Assembly: GCF_900184795.1 (NCBI RefSeq)
Contig: NZ_FXXN01000023.1
Location: 293,072-357,071, forward strand
Length of the DNA stretch: 64,000 nucleotides
Reading direction: 5' to 3'
DNA from: Magnetospirillum sp. 15-1
GTDB lineage: Bacteria > Pseudomonadota > Alphaproteobacteria > Rhodospirillales > Magnetospirillaceae
The stretch's first letter is position 1. Each line of letters starts with the position of its first letter. Positions 18,037-26,490 of this stretch are shown here, one piece after another. The notes under the pieces are model-generated. The model did not search any database, was not told where the DNA came from, and saw nothing but the letters and a program-made list of their open reading frames with translations. Both the position numbers and the translations under genes were made by a program.

Positions 18037-19243
18037 TGGCGATGACGGTGAAGCTGGCCAGCAGCCAGGCCGCCGCCAGCCACCATTTCTGCCAGGCTCC
18101 GAAGCTGACGCAAGACACCGCCAGAACCGCCCCGGTGGTGCCGAAGGCGGTGAACCGGCTGGCGCGGTCCAGGGCGGCGGGCAGTGCGCCGGTCACCCGG
18201 ATGATGCCGTAGGCCAGGATGGCGGCCCCGACCAGCCCCAACTCCAGCCACCATTGCAGCGGTGCATTGTGGGGATGGAGGGGCAGGTGGGTCAGCGGCA
18301 TTACCGCATCGTCGCCATTCCGTTTGACGGTGACCCTGGTGTCGTCATCCGCACCAGGAATCCAGCGCGATGATTCCAGGCCCCATCCCAGGATCGGGCG
18401 CTCGATGATGTGCTCGGCGGTGAAATTCCAAATCACCATGCGATGAAGCGCCGAGGTCGAGAATTGCGGCCAGTGGTCCATGACGCCCTGGGGCTCGGGC
18501 AGCTTGAGGGCCAGGAACGGCGCGGCGATGACCAGGATCGCGGCTCCGTAGCCCATGGCCCGCCCGGCCAGCCGGGGGGCGGCCAGGCCGGCCAGGCCGC
18601 ACAGCAATCCCCCCGCCAGGCCGAGCTTGGCGCCGCCGATGTCCGAACTCAGGATGGTCCCAGTCGCCAGTACGGCGACTAAAGCCGACGGCAGCGGCCG
18701 GTGCCGCAAAACCAGCAGGGTCGGCCACAGTAGCAGGCTGACAACGATGACCCCGCGGCTGAGCAACGACAGTCGCAGCCGCGTCATATATTCGCTCTGG
18801 GCGGTCAAGCGAATGTTGAACTGCAGGGCGGCCAGGGCCACGAAGCCGAGAATTACGCCCAGGGCCAGCGCCAGTTCCACCCGTTGCCTGCCCTCGGCGG
18901 ACAGGGTTGCGGCCGTGCCCAGGACGATCACGCCGCAGATTAAGGTGCCGATCAGGGACAATGACCCGGCGACGGTGGTCAGGGGTTGATCCGACCACAA
19001 GACGCTGAGGCTGGCATAGGCCGCCAGGGTGGCCAGCAGCAGAACCAGATGCCGGTCGAGACTCCGCCAGGGTAGCCGGCCCCGGCTCTGAGCCAACAGC
19101 GCCGTGGCTACTACTACCATCAGTGGGGCACAGCCTAGGGGCGCCAGGACGGCGACGGGTCCGGCCATAATGGCCGCCAGGACCAGGGGGGCTTCGGGGT
19201 GGGTCAGGACGGACGAAAGAGTGGCCATGGTGATCCGTTTCAT
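18002..19243 (-). CDS. O-antigen ligase/polymerase family membrane protein (copy A)
   Basis: 413 residues from ATG 19243, overlapping the upstream stop as ATGA; an ATG at 19249 is also possible. About ten hydrophobic helices and a large loop with GWGLESSRWIPGADD and LPLHPHNAPLQWWLELGLVG. This is the Wzy_C/WaaL pattern, in which a His near the end of the periplasmic loop is often important. It would polymerise or ligate undecaprenyl-linked glycans at the periplasmic face. It is clearly paralogous to the protein at 20397-21638, which has the same length. Wzy and WaaL roles cannot be separated. Confidence 0.82.
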   Translation of the reverse strand: MKRITMATLSSVLTHPEAPLVLAAIMAGPVAVLAPLGCAPLMVVVATALLAQSRGRLPWRSLDRHLVLLLATLAAYASLSVLWSDQPLTTVAGSLSLIGTLICGVIVLGTAATLSAEGRQRVELALALGVILGFVALAALQFNIRLTAQSEYMTRLRLSLLSRGVIVVSLLLWPTLLVLRHRPLPSALVAVLATGTILSSDIGGAKLGLAGGLLCGLAGLAAPRLAGRAMGYGAAILVIAAPFLALKLPEPQGVMDHWPQFSTSALHRMVIWNFTAEHIIERPILGWGLESSRWIPGADDDTRVTVKRNGDDAVMPLTHLPLHPHNAPLQWWLELGLVGAAILAYGIIRVTGALPAALDRASRFTAFGTTGAVLAVSCVSFGAWQKWWLAAAWLLASFTVIAIRSGNARAAGR

Positions 19244-20397
19244 TGGCATGACTCAGGCGCCAGGCTGGCGTCCAGAAGTTGTTGGTAGATAATGAGGGCG
19301 CGGGTGCCGTAGGAATCCCAGCCGAATCCGTTTTCCACTCGGAGGCGGGCCTCGCGGCCCATGGCGGCCCGGGCTTCGGCGTTGCTGGCCAATTCCGCCA
19401 GCGTCGTCGCCAGGGCTTCGGGGGCTGAGGATGGGACGATGCACCCGTGGGTTCCATCGGTCACTATATCCTCGACCCCGGTTTCCGGGGTTGCCACCAC
19501 CGGGCGGCCCGAGGCCATGGCCTGAAGCAGCACCAGGGGCAGGCCCTCCTCCAGGGAAGGCAGGACGAAGATGTCGGCGCGGTCGTATTCTGTCGCCAGG
19601 GCGGCGCCGGGCAAGGCCCCGGTCACCTGGATTTCGGGATGAACGGCCAGCAGCGGCGCCATGCCCGGCTCCACCGGCCCCACCAGCCGCACATCCACCC
19701 GGCCGCCTAGCAGGCGCGACGCCGCTGGCAGATCGGGAACTCCCTTGCGCAGCCCAACCCGGCCGACGAACAGCACCAGGGGGCGGGCCTTGGCCGGGGG
19801 CGGCGACGGGTGGAAGTGGGCAAGGTCGACGCCATAGGGATTGACGGCGATCTTGTCGGCGGCGATGCCCTGGGCGACGAAGGTTCGCTTGGCGAAGCCG
19901 GTGGGAACACAGATCAGGTCGGCGGCGGTGTATTCCTCTTCTTCCAGGGCGATGGAGCGGGCATCGACCTGTCCCACCGGCAGGTCATAGCGCTTCCGCG
20001 CCGAGGCCAGAACCTGGGCCTGATGGGCGACGTGCGACGAGCCGCGCTCGATCACAACTTTGGCGCCACGCCGCTGAGCGGGTGTGATGGCGTGCAGGGT
20101 GGCGCCGCTCCAGCCTACCAGCACATCCATCCCGTCCGGCAGGTGGTTGGCGACGAGGCGGGAAAAGCGCTCGCCCAGCCAGGCGCCGGGCGCCGGGCCG
20201 ATGCCCCAGCGGTCGTGCAGTCGCCGCGCCAGTTCCAGCCAGGGCTGGGTGGCGAAGCCGGGTGGGTTGCCGAGAAAGCGCCGCGCGGCGAAGGCGGGAT
20301 AGGTGGTGATCAGCCCGCCGAGGGCGTCATGGGCCATCAGCTCGCGGGCCAGATCGAAGCCGTGAAAGCGCCCATGCACCGCCACCACGACTTTCAT
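19240..20397 (-). CDS. glycosyltransferase family 4
   Basis: 385 residues from ATG 20397, overlapping the stop of the upstream ligase-like gene (TGATG). The C-terminal GT-B half shows LVLFVGRVGLRKGVPDL, then the family 4 motif FVLPSLEEGLPLVLLQAMASGRPVVAT with its E-x7-E spacing. The N-terminal half has VIERGSSHVAHQAQVL and a FAKRTFVAQGI segment. It likely adds a sugar from a nucleotide donor to the lipid-linked chain in the cytoplasm. It is sandwiched between two paralogous ligase/polymerase genes in one overlapping operon. Donor and acceptor are unknown. Confidence 0.85.
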   Translation of the reverse strand: MKVVVAVHGRFHGFDLARELMAHDALGGLITTYPAFAARRFLGNPPGFATQPWLELARRLHDRWGIGPAPGAWLGERFSRLVANHLPDGMDVLVGWSGATLHAITPAQRRGAKVVIERGSSHVAHQAQVLASARKRYDLPVGQVDARSIALEEEEYTAADLICVPTGFAKRTFVAQGIAADKIAVNPYGVDLAHFHPSPPPAKARPLVLFVGRVGLRKGVPDLPAASRLLGGRVDVRLVGPVEPGMAPLLAVHPEIQVTGALPGAALATEYDRADIFVLPSLEEGLPLVLLQAMASGRPVVATPETGVEDIVTDGTHGCIVPSSAPEALATTLAELASNAEARAAMGREARLRVENGFGWDSYGTRALIIYQQLLDASLAPESCQ

Positions 20398-21638
20398 CAA
20401 CACTCTCCGGCGGGAAGGTCGCGGACAAAGGCGGCGCTTAGCCCCGCCAGCATCCATAATCCTGCCAGCCACCACACTTGCCAGGCTCCGAAGCTTGTCT
20501 GGGCCACCATGAAAGCCGTGCCGGCGAAGGCCAAAAGCAAGGACCGGCCCATCCGGCTGGGTATCGTGGCGGCGCGCCGCAGGGCCACCAGCAGTACCAC
20601 CGTAATTATGGCGACACCGATCAGGCCTAGCTCCAGCCACCATTGCAGCATGTTGTTATGGGGATGAAGAGGCAATTGCGGTTCGGTGACCGGCAAGTCC
20701 TGACTCTCCATGTGAAGGACGACCCGAATCTCGTCGTCAGCGCCGGGAATGGAGCGGGACCCGTCGAAGCCCCAGCCCACCATGGGCTTTTTTGCGATAT
20801 TGCGGCCGGTGAAGCTCCAGATGGTCATGCGGTGATGGGTGGAATTGCTGAGGGACGGCCATTGATCGGCGATCCGCTGGGGCGACGGCAGCCGGGCCGC
20901 CAGCAGGGGGGTGGCGATCACCGTCGCCACCAGCGCCGCCGCCAGGACCCAGGCGGCGGCCCGGGGCAGGACACGGGCGGCCACGGCGATGGCCAGCAGG
21001 GCCAGCAGCCCCATCTTGGCGGCGCCGGAACTGCCCAGCATGATGGCCACGGCGACGGTTGCCACGGCGGCCAGCACCGCCTTGGCGCCGGCGCGCACGA
21101 AAAGGACGGCGGCAAGGGGGACCACCGAGGCGGTGACGACGATGGCGCCGCGGCTGAAATGGGCCAGGGCCTGATGCAAGGTGTAATCGCTGGTGGTGAC
21201 GAAGCGGGCGCGCAGCACCAGGAATCCCAGGGCCAGCAGGGCGATGCCCATGTCGGCCAGGAAGGCCAGGCCCACCCGGCGCCGGCCTTGGCGATCCAGG
21301 TCCTGGGCGAAGACGAAGTAAAGGCCGCCCAGGATCAGGGTGCCGCCCAGCTGCAGGGCGCCGCGCAGGCTGGGGCCGGGCTGCGGCGACCAGCGTGACG
21401 ACAGGACGGCCCACAGCACCAGGGCGGCCAGCCCCACCAGCACCATTCGGTCGAGGCGCCGCCACGGTATCCGCCGCCAGCCCACCGCCAGCAGCAGCAC
21501 CGAGGCGCCCACCAGCAGCGGCGCCAGCACCGCCAGCGGCGCCAGCAGCAGGGCGGCCAGGACCAGCACGCCCTCGGGGGCGATCACCCAGGACGGAAGG
21601 CCGGGACCCGTGCCACCGCGACGGTCGGGCGTCGTCAT
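20397..21638 (-). CDS. O-antigen ligase/polymerase family membrane protein (copy B)
   Basis: 413 residues from ATG 21638, which has GGAGGAGCTTTG directly upstream; an upstream ATG at 21659 is less likely. Many hydrophobic helices, then the loop GWGFDGSRSIPGADDEIR and LPLHPHNNMLQWWLELGLIG. These match copy A almost motif for motif, and both end in a SFGAWQxWWLA helix. The pair probably arose by duplication and then diverged. One may be the Wzy polymerase and the other the WaaL ligase, or they may serve two glycans; the sequence does not decide. Confidence 0.82.
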   Translation of the reverse strand: MTTPDRRGGTGPGLPSWVIAPEGVLVLAALLLAPLAVLAPLLVGASVLLLAVGWRRIPWRRLDRMVLVGLAALVLWAVLSSRWSPQPGPSLRGALQLGGTLILGGLYFVFAQDLDRQGRRRVGLAFLADMGIALLALGFLVLRARFVTTSDYTLHQALAHFSRGAIVVTASVVPLAAVLFVRAGAKAVLAAVATVAVAIMLGSSGAAKMGLLALLAIAVAARVLPRAAAWVLAAALVATVIATPLLAARLPSPQRIADQWPSLSNSTHHRMTIWSFTGRNIAKKPMVGWGFDGSRSIPGADDEIRVVLHMESQDLPVTEPQLPLHPHNNMLQWWLELGLIGVAIITVVLLVALRRAATIPSRMGRSLLLAFAGTAFMVAQTSFGAWQVWWLAGLWMLAGLSAAFVRDLPAGEC

Positions 21639-21704
21639 CAAAGCTCCTCCCTGGAACACGGGTGAGGGGCATATAACATCCCGCTCCCGGCCTTATCCAC
21701 ATTT

Positions 21705-21945
21705 TTACCGGGCGAGGGCCGCCCGCAATTGCCCGGCGATGATGCGGTGGCCCTCTTCGTTCCAGTGAACGTCACCGGCGATGAGGTCTTGGGCGACCAC
21801 GGTCTCGGGATCGCCGGCGAAGAACGGCGACGACAGGTCGAGGAAGGCCACATGGCGGCCTTCGGCCCAGCCGCGCCACCAGGGGACGGCCCAGCAGCCC
21901 GGCGGCGGCGGCGATCAGCGGCGCGGCGAGGATGCCGGGGCTCAC
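21705..21945 (-). pseudogene. SGNH-hydrolase remnant (frameshifted and internally deleted)
   Basis: A GTG at 21945 begins a hydrophobic stretch (MSPGILAAPLIAAAAGLLG) that looks like a signal or anchor. The frame then has to shift to continue into EGRHVAFLDLSSPFFAGD and DVHWNEEGHRIIAGQLRAAL, ending at TAA 21707-21705. The last segment is the C-terminal D-x2-H block of SGNH/AlgX-like esterases. The GDS and middle blocks are missing. It is read here as the fused ends of a gene that lost its centre. It lies between the ligase gene and the truncated IS, suggesting local deletion. Confidence 0.6.
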
Positions 21946-22065
21946 CAAAATCCGAACTCGCGCAGCTTGTCCATGACATGGCCGGCGAAATCGGCCAGGA
22001 AGGCGGCGGACACCGCCAGCGCCCACGGGGCGAAGGCCCAGGCCAGAATCCGGTCGCCCGGCCTA
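21942..22065 (-). pseudogene. C-terminal fragment of a small protein cut by IS-associated deletion
   Basis: On the minus strand, directly next to the truncated IS, a frame reads DRILAWAFAPWALAVSAAFL and continues to MDKLREFGFW, then TGA at 21944-21942, which overlaps the GTG of the SGNH remnant. It contains one likely membrane helix. Small membrane proteins often precede SGNH genes in such loci, but I do not recognise the family. The N-terminal part has been lost at the junction at 22065/22066. Confidence 0.5.
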
Positions 22066-22648
22066 GGTACACAAGCGCTTCACGCGTTGGGCCGCCAAAG
22101 GTGTCTGGGACAGGGTCTTCGACCATCTGATCCGGGATCGAGACAACGATTACCTGATGATCGACAGCACCATCGTCCGGGCGCACCAGCAGGCTGCGAC
22201 CGGAAAAGGGGGGGCCAAAATTCGGCTCTGGGGCGTTCCCGAGGTGGATTGAGTACCAAGATCCATCTCGCTGTCGATGGCGAGGGCCGCCCGGTTCGCT
22301 TCATCCTGACGGCTGGGCAGGTCAATGATGGAACCCAAGCCCTGGCATTGCTCGGCGAGGCAAGGCCCCGCTATTTCTTGGCGGATAAGGGCTACGATTC
22401 TCACGCTATTCTCGACGCGGTCGAGGCCTGCGGTGCCCAACCCATCATTCCGCGGCGCTCGTGCATGAAGCGTATCCGCGATTTTGATGCACGCATCTAC
22501 AAAAAGCGGAACCTCGTCGAGCGGGCCATCAACAAACTCAAGCACTTCCGCCGTATTGCGACACATTATGATCGCAAGGTCGCCAACTTCATGGCCTTCC
22601 TTTGTCTCGCAACACTACCCCTGTGGTGTGCCTGAATGTCGAATCACC
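22066..22648 (+). mobile_element. truncated copy of the IS5-family element
   Basis: From GGTACACAAGCGC at 22066 the sequence is nearly identical to the complete element at 14148-14993, in opposite orientation. It lacks the first ~260 bases, including the transposase start and one terminal repeat. The A4G7 frameshift run is kept (22204-22214), and the second frame ends at 22635. Small differences exist, such as DRVFDH for DSVFDH and ATHYDR for ATRYDR. The surviving end has a one-base deletion (GAATCACC) and abuts TA at 22649-22650. It cannot move by itself. Confidence 0.88.
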
Positions 22649-23691
22649 TAGCGGTCACGGCCCAACGCCCGCGACAGGGATTGGGCCAAGGCGGGCTCGA
22701 TCAGTTCGGCGAACCAGCGGTTGCCGGCCACATTGAAATGGCCGTCGGGCAGGCGCAGGGAATCCGCCGCCATCAGGGTGTCGGGATCGATGAAGGCGAA
22801 GCCCCGCCGGGCTGCCACCTCCTTCAGCGCCGCCACCGACCGGGCCATCAGCTCCAGCTTGACGGCATCGCCCTGGCCGGCGATCTCGTCCCAGGACGGA
22901 ATCCACACCACCACCAGGGGCACGCCCGCGTTTTCCAGCACGGTGGCGAGGCGGTCGAGATGGGCGGCGGACAGGCGGGCCAACTCGTCCTTGCCCAGGA
23001 CGAAGAGGTGGGAATGCTGGTTCAGCCAGCCATAGGGGGTGTGGTTGAGCAGAAAGCGCTTCCACGGCGTGAAGGGCTGGCGGTCGGTCAGCGTTACCGT
23101 GCCGTCGGGGGCGAAGGCATAATCGGTGACCCGGTAATCCAGGTCGGTGATGGCGTTTTCGATGATGTCGTTGTTGTTGAAGAAATAGACCGCCGCCGCC
23201 GGGCGCAGGCCGGCCAGATGGGCCTCGGCCAGCTTCTTGACGTGGCCGGTGGAATAGCCGCCGGCGCCGGAATTGAGCAATTGCAGCGACGGGTCGCGCC
23301 CCTCCAGGCTCTGCTTGAGCAGGGAGAAGAACGCCTGCTCGATGTTCACGCCCCAGCCCAGCACGAAGGAATCGCCATAGATGATGACGCGGCGGCGCCC
23401 CGGCGACAGGTCGGCATCCTCGTCCATGCGGAAGGCCTGGGCATTGGCGCGGACCCAGTAATCGCCGTCGGTGGTGTCGTGGAAGGTGACGGAAGGGCGC
23501 TGCCAGGTGCCGAGATCGGGATGGGCGATTCCATAGGCGCGTACCAGGGGCTGGGGGGCGAACCGGGCGACTCCCATCTCCATGGCCGACAGGCCCAGGC
23601 AGACCACGGAGAACAGCAAGGCCAACGAGGTGAGGTGGCGGTGCAAGGGGCGACCCCGGAAAGAGGCGGAAAGGCGCGCGAAACCAAGCAT
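22648..23691 (-). CDS. SGNH/GDSL-family hydrolase, membrane-anchored
   Basis: 347 residues from ATG 23691. An N-terminal hydrophobic segment (LTSLALLFSVVCLGLSAME) suggests an anchor with the enzyme outside the cytoplasm. Catalytic blocks: GDSFVLGWGV with the Ser, a Gly block LLNSGAGGYSTGH, FFNNNDIIENA for the Asn block and DGHFNVAGNRWF with the Asp-His pair. It probably adds or removes O-acyl groups on the polysaccharide. Its TAG stop takes the TA from the IS target site and the G from the truncated IS end. No strong ribosome site is visible before the start. Confidence 0.8.
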   Translation of the reverse strand: MLGFARLSASFRGRPLHRHLTSLALLFSVVCLGLSAMEMGVARFAPQPLVRAYGIAHPDLGTWQRPSVTFHDTTDGDYWVRANAQAFRMDEDADLSPGRRRVIIYGDSFVLGWGVNIEQAFFSLLKQSLEGRDPSLQLLNSGAGGYSTGHVKKLAEAHLAGLRPAAAVYFFNNNDIIENAITDLDYRVTDYAFAPDGTVTLTDRQPFTPWKRFLLNHTPYGWLNQHSHLFVLGKDELARLSAAHLDRLATVLENAGVPLVVVWIPSWDEIAGQGDAVKLELMARSVAALKEVAARRGFAFIDPDTLMAADSLRLPDGHFNVAGNRWFAELIEPALAQSLSRALGRDR

Positions 23692-23793
23692 GAGCGCTGG
23701 TCGGGGGACAATTGCGTTTGGAAACGGGGGTTTGCCCCCCTTGGTCGCCGTGATACAAGGGCCGCGTTCTCTCCCAGGACGAGTGTTCCCATC

Positions 23794-25557
23794 ATGTGCG
23801 GTCTGGCCGCCTTCCTCGCCTATCGGGGCTCGCCCCCCGTCGACCGGGCCGAACTGGACCGGGTGCGCGACGCCATGGTCCGGCGCGGCCCCGATGGTGC
23901 CGGCACCTGGATGGGTCAGGACGACCGGGTCGGGCTGGCCCATCGCCGCCTGTCCATCATCGACGTGTCCGACGCCGGCCTGCAGCCCATGGCCAGCGAG
24001 GACGGCCGGACCCGCATCGTCTTCAACGGCGAGATCTATAATTACCGCCAGCTGCGCGACGAATTGACCCAGCGGGGCGAGCGCTTTTGCTCCCACTCGG
24101 ATACCGAGGTGGTGCTGGCCCTTTACCGCCGCGACGGCATCGCCATGCTGGGCCGGCTGCGCGGCATGTTCGCTCTGGCCATCTGGGACGAGAACCGCCA
24201 GGGCCTGCTGCTGGCCCGCGATCCGCTGGGCATCAAGCCGCTGTATCTGGCCGATGACGGCCGCTGCCTGCGGGTGGCGTCCCAATGCCGTGCCCTGCTG
24301 GCCGGCGGCGCGGTGCCGGCATCGCCCTCGCCCGCCGGGCGGGTGTCGTTCCTGCTGTGGGGCCATGTGGCCGAGCCCTTCACCGCCTGGGCCGCCATCA
24401 CCGCCCTGCCCGCCGGCCGGGCGCTGTGGGTGGGGGCCGACGGCAGCCGGGCCGAGCACGACTTCAACAGCCTGAGGACCATGCTGGTCGAGGCGGAAGC
24501 GGCGCCGGCGCCGTCCTGGACCGCCGAAAGCCTGCGCGAGACCCTACTCGACAGCATGCGGGCGCATCTGATCGCCGACGTTCCCCTGGGGGTGTTCCTG
24601 TCGGGGGGGCTGGATTCCACCACCCTGGCCGGTCTGGCGGCGGAACTGACGCCGAACCCGCTCAAGACCGTGACCCTGGGCTTCGACGAATTCGCCGGCA
24701 CCCCTGGGGACGAGACGCCCCTGGCCGAGACCGTCGCCCGCCTCTATGGCGCCGACCATGTTACCGCCCGGGTTTCGGCCCAGGATTTCGCCGCCAGCCG
24801 CGAGCAGGTGCTGGCGGCCATGGACCAGCCTTCGGTCGATGGCGTCAATACCTGGTTCGTGTCGCGTGCGGCGGCGGGCCGCGGCCTGAAGGTGGCCCTG
24901 TCGGGCCTGGGCGGTGACGAGCTGTTCGGCGGCTATGACAGTTTCCACCAGATTCCGCGTCTGGTCCGGGCCTTGCGGCCCCTGGGCTGCGTGCCCTTTC
25001 TCGGCAAGGGCTTCCGTCTGGCGACCTCCGCCTGGATCGGGCGCTTCGCCTCGCCCAAGCTGGCCGGTCTGCTGGAGCTGGGCACCTCGTTCGGCGACGC
25101 CTATCTGCTGCGCCGGGGCCTGTTCATGCCGTGGGAGCTGCCCCGGGTCCTGGACGCCGATCTGGTCCGCGAGGGCTGGCGCGATCTGGCGGCCCGGAGC
25201 CACCTCGCCGCCATGGTCGAGGACCTGCGGAGCGACCGGATCAGGGTCGGCGCCCTGGAGGCCGGCGGCTACATGCGCAATCAGCTGCTGCGGGATTCCG
25301 ACTGGGCCGGCATGGCCCATTCCCTGGAAATCCGCGTGCCGCTGGTGGATGTGGATCTCTATCGCGCCCTGCTGCCGGCCATGGCCGGGGCCAATCCGCC
25401 GGGCAAGCGCCACATGGCGCTTTCACCCAGGCCGGGCCTGCTGCCCACCATCCTTGACCGGCCCAAGACCGGCTTTGGCATTCCGGTGGCCGACTGGATC
25501 GGCGGCGGACGCGGCCTGCGCGGCTGGGCGCGGCAGGTGGACAGCCACTTCTTTTAA
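23794..25557 (+). CDS. asnB: asparagine synthase (glutamine-hydrolysing), second copy
   Basis: 587 residues from ATG 23794, needed to place the glutaminase nucleophile at Cys2 (MCGLAAFLAYRG). Glutamine-site segment VFNGEIYNYRQLR; ATP loop GVFLSGGLDSTTLAGLA near residue 270; SGLGGDELFGGYDSF further on. The domain order is that of AsnB/WbpS. In polysaccharide loci these proteins often amidate a uronic acid residue; that fits the sugar dehydrogenase at 36 kb but is inference. It is divergent from the SGNH gene and converges on the reductase at 25558, with no gap. Confidence 0.88.
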   Translation: MCGLAAFLAYRGSPPVDRAELDRVRDAMVRRGPDGAGTWMGQDDRVGLAHRRLSIIDVSDAGLQPMASEDGRTRIVFNGEIYNYRQLRDELTQRGERFCSHSDTEVVLALYRRDGIAMLGRLRGMFALAIWDENRQGLLLARDPLGIKPLYLADDGRCLRVASQCRALLAGGAVPASPSPAGRVSFLLWGHVAEPFTAWAAITALPAGRALWVGADGSRAEHDFNSLRTMLVEAEAAPAPSWTAESLRETLLDSMRAHLIADVPLGVFLSGGLDSTTLAGLAAELTPNPLKTVTLGFDEFAGTPGDETPLAETVARLYGADHVTARVSAQDFAASREQVLAAMDQPSVDGVNTWFVSRAAAGRGLKVALSGLGGDELFGGYDSFHQIPRLVRALRPLGCVPFLGKGFRLATSAWIGRFASPKLAGLLELGTSFGDAYLLRRGLFMPWELPRVLDADLVREGWRDLAARSHLAAMVEDLRSDRIRVGALEAGGYMRNQLLRDSDWAGMAHSLEIRVPLVDVDLYRALLPAMAGANPPGKRHMALSPRPGLLPTILDRPKTGFGIPVADWIGGGRGLRGWARQVDSHFF

Positions 25558-26490
25558 CTATCTCCCGGCCATCAGCCTTAAACCCGCGTCGAGACTCAGC
25601 GGCGGCGTCCAGCCCAGGGTCTGGCGCGTGATGGAATCGTCCACCTCCAGGGACTGGGTCAGGCGGTCGACGGCGGCGCCCCTGCCCAGCAGGGCGGCGG
25701 CGGCGCGCAGCCAGGACGGCGGCACCGGCAGCAGGCGGGCGGGCCGCCCCAGGGCGTCACCCAGGCGGCGCAGCAGCTCGGGAGTGGAGACCGCCTCGCC
25801 GTCGCAGGCCAGCAACACCCGCCCGGCGGCGTCGGGATGGCCGAGGCACAGGGCCAGCAGATGGCCCAGATTGTCGATGCCCAGCAGGTGGCGGCGGTTG
25901 CGGATGGCGCCCAGGGGCAGGGGAATGCCTCGTCCCAGCACCCGCAGCAGGGTGGCGAGGTTGCCCTTGGCGCCGGGGCCGTGCATCAGTGGCGGCCGCA
26001 CCACCACGTATTCCATGCCGGTGCGGGCGGCGATGGCGGCCAGGGCGGCCTCGGCCTCGGCCTTGGCGATGCCGTAGGGGTCCTGGGGCGCCGGGCAATC
26101 GTCGGGGCGAAAGGGCCGGTCGAAGGTGGCCTCGCCGTTGACCTTGATGGTGCTGACGAAGACGAAGCGCGAGATGCCGGCGGCGGCGGCCTGTTCGGCC
26201 AGCCGGATGGTGCCGTCGCGGTTGATGTGGCGAAACAGCGCCAGGGGATCGCTGGCCCGGTCGTTCATCACATGGGCGCGCGCCGCCAGATGCACCACGG
26301 AGTCCATTCCGGCCAGGGCGGCGCTCCAGTCGCATTCGGGGCCGAGATCGCCGATCGGGCGGGCCTCGGTGCCGGCGGGGGCACTTTCCGGCCGGCGCAC
26401 GGCGGCCGCCACCCGATGACCGGCGGCGATCAGGGCGCGGCAGGCGGCGGGGCCGACGAAGCCCGAGGCACCGGTGACCAGGACCTTCAT
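25558..26490 (-). CDS. NAD-dependent sugar epimerase/reductase (WbpV/WbpK-like)
   Basis: 310 residues from ATG 26490, overlapping the WbpL-like gene's stop as ATGA. Rossmann motif VLVTGASGFVGPAACRAL, NAARAHV-type segment VVHLAARAHVMND, catalytic serine in FVFVSTIKVNGE and Tyr/Lys in DPYGIAKAEAE. The pattern matches UDP-4-keto-6-deoxy-GlcNAc 4-reductases (WbpV/WbpK), which give UDP-QuiNAc or UDP-FucNAc. Pairing directly with a WbpL-like transferase supports this. The dehydratase that would supply the keto sugar is at 31128-33044. Confidence 0.82.
   Translation of the reverse strand: MKVLVTGASGFVGPAACRALIAAGHRVAAAVRRPESAPAGTEARPIGDLGPECDWSAALAGMDSVVHLAARAHVMNDRASDPLALFRHINRDGTIRLAEQAAAAGISRFVFVSTIKVNGEATFDRPFRPDDCPAPQDPYGIAKAEAEAALAAIAARTGMEYVVVRPPLMHGPGAKGNLATLLRVLGRGIPLPLGAIRNRRHLLGIDNLGHLLALCLGHPDAAGRVLLACDGEAVSTPELLRRLGDALGRPARLLPVPPSWLRAAAALLGRGAAVDRLTQSLEVDDSITRQTLGWTPPLSLDAGLRLMAGR

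Noticed and set aside
22636-23793. N-terminal extension of the second AsnB frame
   Set aside because: Class II amidotransferases need Cys2; MCGLAAF begins at 23794 and the upstream frame is antisense to the SGNH gene.
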